Shown: positions 57,243 to 64,000 of the stretch, piece after piece
How positions within the stretch are numbered: the stretch's first letter is position 1
How the letters are laid out: each line of letters begins with the position of its first letter
Assembly (NCBI GenBank): GCA_013368315.1
Contig: JAACJM010000045.1
Coordinates: forward strand, 428,392 to 492,391
DNA length: 64,000 nucleotides
Direction: 5' to 3'
Source of the DNA: Tetrapyrgos nigripes
Lineage: Eukaryota; Basidiomycota; Agaricomycetes; Agaricales; Campanellaceae
Notes under the pieces: model-generated
Databases searched by the model: none
What the model was told of the DNA's origin: nothing
What the model saw: only the letters and a program-made list of their open reading frames with translations
Made by a program: the position numbers and the translations under genes

Positions 57243-58748
57243 GGTGAGCAAAAAAGCAGATGGAAAGTAGGAGACAACGAACTTGTATCAGCTCTTTTTA
57301 TACTTTTGAGACTGCCATCGCTCGATTTGAGTGATATTGAGACTGAGACAGAAACAAAGTATACAGACATGTCTAAGCCTCCTCTCAGCGTCAGCTCAGC
57401 AGTGTATTTTGCCTTGGACTCCTTTTTCCCCCTCAACCCCGTTGACATCACAGGCTCAATTTGACTAGAAAACACCTCGGCTTTAGCAGGTAAACACAAA
57501 GATGTCCTCAGGACTACCAAATCAAGGTAGTTGTGGCTGAGACTCTGGGTCAGTAAGCCTGGCAGGATGAAGTGAAATGACTTGGATGACTCACAAGCAT
57601 CAGGGTCCTCGGCACTCACATGCACTCACAGCGTGGAGTATGTAGAACCTTCGCACAGACAATTGTATGTTCTCCACTGCACCTCCCCAATTGCAAGTCT
57701 GAGTTGCAACAGGAGAAGCGACTTGGTAGAGAGGTCGAAGTGAAAGGACACATGTTAGTCCTTCCTTGACCTCCTCTTGCTGCTTGTGCATGCTCTCATC
57801 ATGCCTTGAGATGGATGCAGTCGGTGCCAATGCTCTTCATTCAGGGATTGGGGTGTTCTGAGTATAACTATAAGAATGACGTTGACGCAGGCACCATATA
57901 AACCAGGTTCTGTTCCCAATTTGGAAATTGCGCATCAACGAGGCAAAGAAAATGTCCTTGTATGCAAAACTAATATACGTACAGTCCTCCGAGCTTTCGA
58001 TATGGTAAAGCTACATGTACTTCTCCACTGTCCAGATTCTATGTTGCTGGACGATCTAGTGGATGCTTTCCAAATAGTAGCATCCCAAACTGTTGATAGG
58101 ACGAGTCTTATAATTATTGTGAGCTCAAATTGAAATGGCGTATCCTGGGAAAATATAACCTTTTCTGTCAGCACGGCAGACTGGGCACCAAAGCACCTTC
58201 TCCGTCAAGCTTTCGTCAAGCTTTTCATCGAGCAACGGATCAGTGCCCAGTCCATGGTCGACATCTACCTCTTCAGAGTCTCAATTGCTTTTGGGGTAAT
58301 GAGATGAGGACTCGTACCTGCCTAGCCCGCACCAACATATTCTCGTCGATGTATTTTAGTGCAGCCCATACCGTCCAATCCCTTCAACTCATCTTTAGGC
58401 GCATCTTCTTGTTCGCCAAGGTCGCTGTTTCAGAAGCTAGTCTTCTTCGCAGAGGCTCAGAGTCTTGACAGTACATAGTGAAAGATAGAGTCAGGCCGTT
58501 TTTGGCAGAGACACAGCCACTAAAATTTTTCTTGTCAACCCAAAGAGCTTTCATCACCGTAAGTCCCATCCTTAAGTTGTTTCTTCCGAGCTAACCGAAC
58601 TATCCGGAACGCTCAGAAAATGAACGAAAGTGCAAGTCATGATTACATTGGATGCAATAAATCTACGTGATACATATTTTGTGCGTTGTTTGGAAGTTGA
58701 ACAATTTAAAAAAACATATTTTACGGTCTACAGATGCAATATCATATT
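57243..58748. other. Intergenic region
   Basis: No gene supported. Frames of 60-168 codons are present without domains. A stretch near 57588-57615 (TGGATGACTCACAAGCA) recurs near 62250-62277. Confidence 0.4.
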
Positions 58749-60825
<2,077 letters not shown>

Positions 60826-62573
60826 GATGATACTGAGAAAAGAGAGGTGTTTTTTCGGGAGGAAGGGGGTGGGTTGGTTGAGTACTTGAAAAAATTCCCT
60901 CTGTCTTTTAAGGCCGCTGAAGTATATCCTCAATCCCGGAAGACAATCTTGACTCGGATTATCTCCCCATTGGGCAAGACTTTTTTTTATGGTCAACGTG
61001 TAACTCGCCGTGTATCTATCCATCTATCTGCGTTGATTTCGGTCAATTCATGAGATTTCATGAGCCGTAAGTCGTGATATTAAAAAACGAAAAGAAGAGG
61101 TCTCAAAAGGAGCTATAGAAACACCGGTGACAACTTGAATTAGTCCGATGAGCGGTGAGAGTGACCAGTCCGTTGGCATCAAGAATGGTGTCTTCACACT
61201 GGGGGCTGCCAGTGGGTCTTTGGAACTCAGTAGGTTGAGTTCCTTTGACCCTAATTCAGTTGTAATTAGTCCCAATGGTCTCGCCTGCAGTGTCACAGAT
61301 ACGGGTTGGTTTCCGAGTGGGCCGGAAGGTATTATGTTAGCTCGGACAAAGTCCCTAGCGTCGGGAACACCAAAATGAGGCATGGGAACCCTTGAGGCAC
61401 CAATTAGCATTGATTTGGCTCCGCACGATGACAGCCAACATGCTGACTGCCAGTTGACTACATACCGGCAAGACTACCAAGCAACTCGGAGGGTCCTACG
61501 CCGTGTTGACTGCCATGTGACTGCCAATTGACGCTCTGTATTTTCACCCCCGAGGCCTATTATCCTTCAGAAATATTAGGATCTTATCAGAGGGGTCTCC
61601 AATATGCTTACTCCTTGCTCAGGATAGTAGAATCCGCTTTTCTTTTGCTTGGATTGTACTACAGTTAAGTATCTGCATTTATTTCAATGACATGACGCTT
61701 TAATTGTTCCGTCATCTCCTGTGGGGATTTGCTCAAGATTTGTTGACTGAAAAAATTATGGGCTAGAGCCTTGTGGCTGCTGAACAGTGGTTGATCAATG
61801 GAGGTATTCCACTCGGTCAGCTCTTGGACCCATGCCGCATAATAGATTTTCTCCTCCTCCTCCACTGATAGGATCCCCATCGCAAATAATACTACAGATT
61901 GATTATTGTAAATTTGAATTGTCCATATATCCACCTGGCTGAAAATCAAGAAAATGCATATGTATTTATCACCTTGGATCCAGAAACAGGACTTTGTTGT
62001 ACTTCTAGCCTTCAGGACATATACCGGCTACGTGATGATCAGATCAACTGTGGTGGTGAGTTGCGCACATCATGAATTCCTTGCAAAAACAGGGCTGAAA
62101 CGCGTGTAGCCATCTAGTTAGAAGATACATGTAATAGTACTCAACTTGGACTTGCGCATAGCATCGCTGAAATCTTCTGAAATCTCTCTTTTTCTTTGTT
62201 TTCCCCCTACCCCTGGGCCGATTTTTCGGGTCCATGGCGGGATGAACTGGATGACTCACAAGCAACAGGGCCCTCCGAAAGTGGAGCAGGATCTCCGTTT
62301 CTCCTGGGTGGTCCGAGTCTAGACTGGAGCCAGTCACTTCTGCAAATGTTTGATGAAAGCCGATCAAATTCGCCAACGACTTTGATCTACTGTCATCAGA
62401 ATGTTACAGAAAGAGTGGTTCGAGTCTAGTCCGAGTCCGAGTCGCGTCAGGAGACTCTGACCCAGCGCCGACACGCGCCAACGTCGACCTGCTTCATCTT
62501 GACCGCGTCGAAGATGCTCGGTTGACGTTTGTTGCATTATAAGAAGACTGGCCGATGTCAAGGCGGTTAGCTA
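60826..62573. other. Intergenic region
   Basis: Includes the upstream region of the halogenase gene. A 120-codon minus frame (61410-61048) and a 94-codon minus frame (61949-61665) have no recognised motif or splice context. Nothing else supported. Confidence 0.35.
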
Positions 62574-62950
62574 GGTGCTGGATGGAACCGGTGGGTTGCT
62601 GTAGCCTGTACCACTGTGCGAGTTGGGTGCGAAGTTGTTCCTTACTCCCATGGTAGACCCAATAATTGACAATGGATAGTTCTCAGAAGGATATCGCAGC
62701 TGTAGCCATGCATTACCAATTCCATCGCTGGTTTTCTCTAAGTGTTTCGTCCTCAAGTTTTTGTAAAGCATGTTGAACTGATGGCAATGCGCCCACCTGT
62801 ACAAGCAAAATGAGGCAGTAGAATGGTGTCCTGTAAGACGGTCGGTCAGTCTTTCGGGGCAATGAAACCATACCGCTCTCCAGCAAAGATATGAAGCCCT
62901 TCGCGCCAGCCTCTGATAGAAGCCTCTTCGGAACGTCTCCAATTTCCCAG
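62574..62950 (-). CDS. Possible 3' exons of an unassigned gene
   Basis: On the minus strand a frame VPKRLLSEAGAKGFISLLES (about 62940-62880) can be joined through a 43-nt GTATGG..TTACAG intron, phase 1, to HHSTASFCLYRWAHCHQFN and a long open run with SDGIGNAWLQLRYPSENYPL that ends PPVPSST at 62574. Both sides look like real protein, but the family is not recognised and no 5' exon or start could be fixed. It lies just downstream of the heme-binding protein gene on the same strand. Confidence 0.3.
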
Positions 62951-63177
62951 TTGGGATGTCAAATTAGCAAACTGCCTTGATGACGTAAGCCCTGAAAGAG
63001 ACCGGTCGCACCCGGGCCCCGGCGTTCAATTCTTGGACCTGGTCCGGGTAATACACTCCTCCTCTAACAACAACAACTGAAGGTTTCGCAGAAAAAGCTA
63101 ATAGTATTGCGACATATTGGTACACCAGGGGGTCTACAGCGCACATCACGACCAAATCCACTTGATACTTAAGAGGA

Positions 63178-63938
63178 TTAGAGAGCATTATTCTCGACGA
63201 GTCTACCGCAGACGATGTATTTGTTGGTGAAATGCTCGATCCAGCCTGAAAGACAAACGCCGCAGTTAGAAGATGCTGTGAAAGGAGAGTAGGACCCGCA
63301 CCTTTCATGTTATCTCTGCATATGCGACCGAGAGTACAGATGGATAGGAAAAGTCATGAGTCATGAGCAATGAAAATGGATCACAATGAGCAATACTGAA
63401 CGTACATCTCATCCTGAGTAAGGTCCTGGAGCTTGTCAAGGGGTTGGTCTAAGGGGGTAAGCATTTCTGTACTCGGAAAATTATTGAGCGAGGCAGCCAA
63501 AGTCGAGGATATCGTTTCAGACGTACCTAGGTCAAACGACTGTTTGGCCATACCCCGAAGCATCCCTTCCAGCAAAGTTTCCGTACATTCCGTCTACCAG
63601 AAAATATTCACCATCTCAACTCAAATCGACTAAGTGAAGCAACGCACTGGCCCATAGAAGTTTCGTCCAGCGGTAACGTCGAAGACTTGGCCGTTGATAG
63701 CCAACAGGATACGTTCATTGTCCTTCCCGTTGAAAGGCTCCAAAGTTTTCGGAGTGTACGTCTTGAAAAGCACAGTGGGGGGATGAGCCTTGGGCATCCA
63801 TGAGTAACCCGCGACTTGAATTCACGCGGGGTGGATTTAGGTGTCCGCTGAAGCACTTGGAAAGACGATGCGCTGGACAGAATAGAGTATGAAGAGGAAA
63901 AGGGCGGTATTGATGGGTGTGTCGAGTGAGAAAGACAT
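63178..63938 (-). CDS. Dap1/MAPR-type cytochrome b5-like heme-binding protein
   Basis: Membrane-associated progesterone-receptor family; fungal Dap1 binds heme and supports ergosterol-synthesis P450s at the ER. Exons: 63938-63648, 63593-63527, 63466-63406, 63315-63302, 63245-63178. MSFSLDTPINTALFLFILYS gives an N-terminal membrane anchor. The core has LEPFNGKDNERILLAINGQ, VFDVTAGRNFYGP, then MYGNFAGRDAS, GMAKQSFDL, EMLTPLDQPLDKLQDLTQDE and WIEHFTNKYIVCG before the stop. The conserved core is not in one frame: shifts are needed near 63835, 63790, at the exon 1/2 junction and near 63563, in roughly compensating pairs. It is either a damaged gene or affected by small sequence errors. Only 62 nt upstream are in the window. 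Confidence 0.8.
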
Positions 63939-64000
63939 GTTTGTGATTTGCTCGTCGTGGTTCACGATGAAGGCAGGCTTAGTAACCGCGGTAAACTACT

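Noticed and set aside
61048..61410. 120-codon minus-strand open frame
   Set aside because: No motif, no splice context, and an equally open opposite frame; compatible with chance.
62412..62430. GGTTCGAGTCT resembling a tRNA B box
   Set aside because: The sequence departs from GGTTCGANNCC, and no A box or acceptor stem could be folded at the proper distance. No tRNA gene was found in the window.

Overview
The window looks like nuclear DNA of a mushroom-forming basidiomycete (Agaricomycetes). Genes carry many short introns (about 50-60 nt, GT..AG, often with a CTAAC/CTGAC branch site). The families present point the same way: laccase, a FunK1-type kinase, many agaric-type F-box proteins, an ArmH-like flavin halogenase and a chromodomain Ty3/gypsy element.

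Left part (1-20 kb) is mostly ordinary genes. A tandem pair of dienelactone-hydrolase-like genes (9-987, 1707-2703) is followed by a 10-exon RTA1-like membrane protein gene (4188-5674) and a 762-bp deletion derivative of a pogo/Tigger-type DNA transposon (5907-6668). Next come a GH47 alpha-mannosidase (7640-10300), the condensin subunit SMC2 (10593-15031) and, convergent to it, cofactor-independent phosphoglycerate mutase (17370-15364, minus). Relics of an F-box gene and a cytochrome P450 follow, then a newly assembled 140-aa gene of unknown function (20056-19471, minus).

Middle part (20-47 kb) is dominated by F-box genes in decay. One is intact (24440-26032). At least five share a second architecture starting MH-L and are broken by stops or frameshifts (around 17.8-18.4, 22.0-23.7, 26.4-28.1, 40.4-40.8 and 43.4-45.0 kb). 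Among them sit an intact 15-exon laccase (31501-33923), a FunK1-like kinase (39678-37066, minus) and two members of a small unrecognised protein family (34914-34390 and 46814-46417, minus). Two diverged AT-rich direct repeats of about 1.6 kb (41.06-42.79 and 46.83-48.52 kb) bracket one F-box pseudogene and one of the small paralogues.

Right part (48.5-64 kb): a 7.8-kb chromovirus-type Ty3/gypsy retrotransposon lies on the minus strand (LTRs 48524-49038 and 55811-56325). Its LTRs differ only at CpG sites, its reading frame is broken only by TGA stops plus 1-nt shifts, and its primer-binding site is complementary to its own predicted RNA 5' end. It interrupts an F-box-like relic. Beyond it are a flavin-dependent halogenase (60825-58749, minus) with one apparent extra base, and a Dap1/MAPR-type cytochrome-b5-like heme-binding protein (63938-63178, minus).

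Single-base frame errors occur in genes that should be intact, including essential SMC2. Base-level assembly error is therefore a live explanation for isolated 1-nt frameshifts here, but not for the CpG pattern in the retroelement. Splice sites and exon sums were worked out by eye; no similarity search was run.
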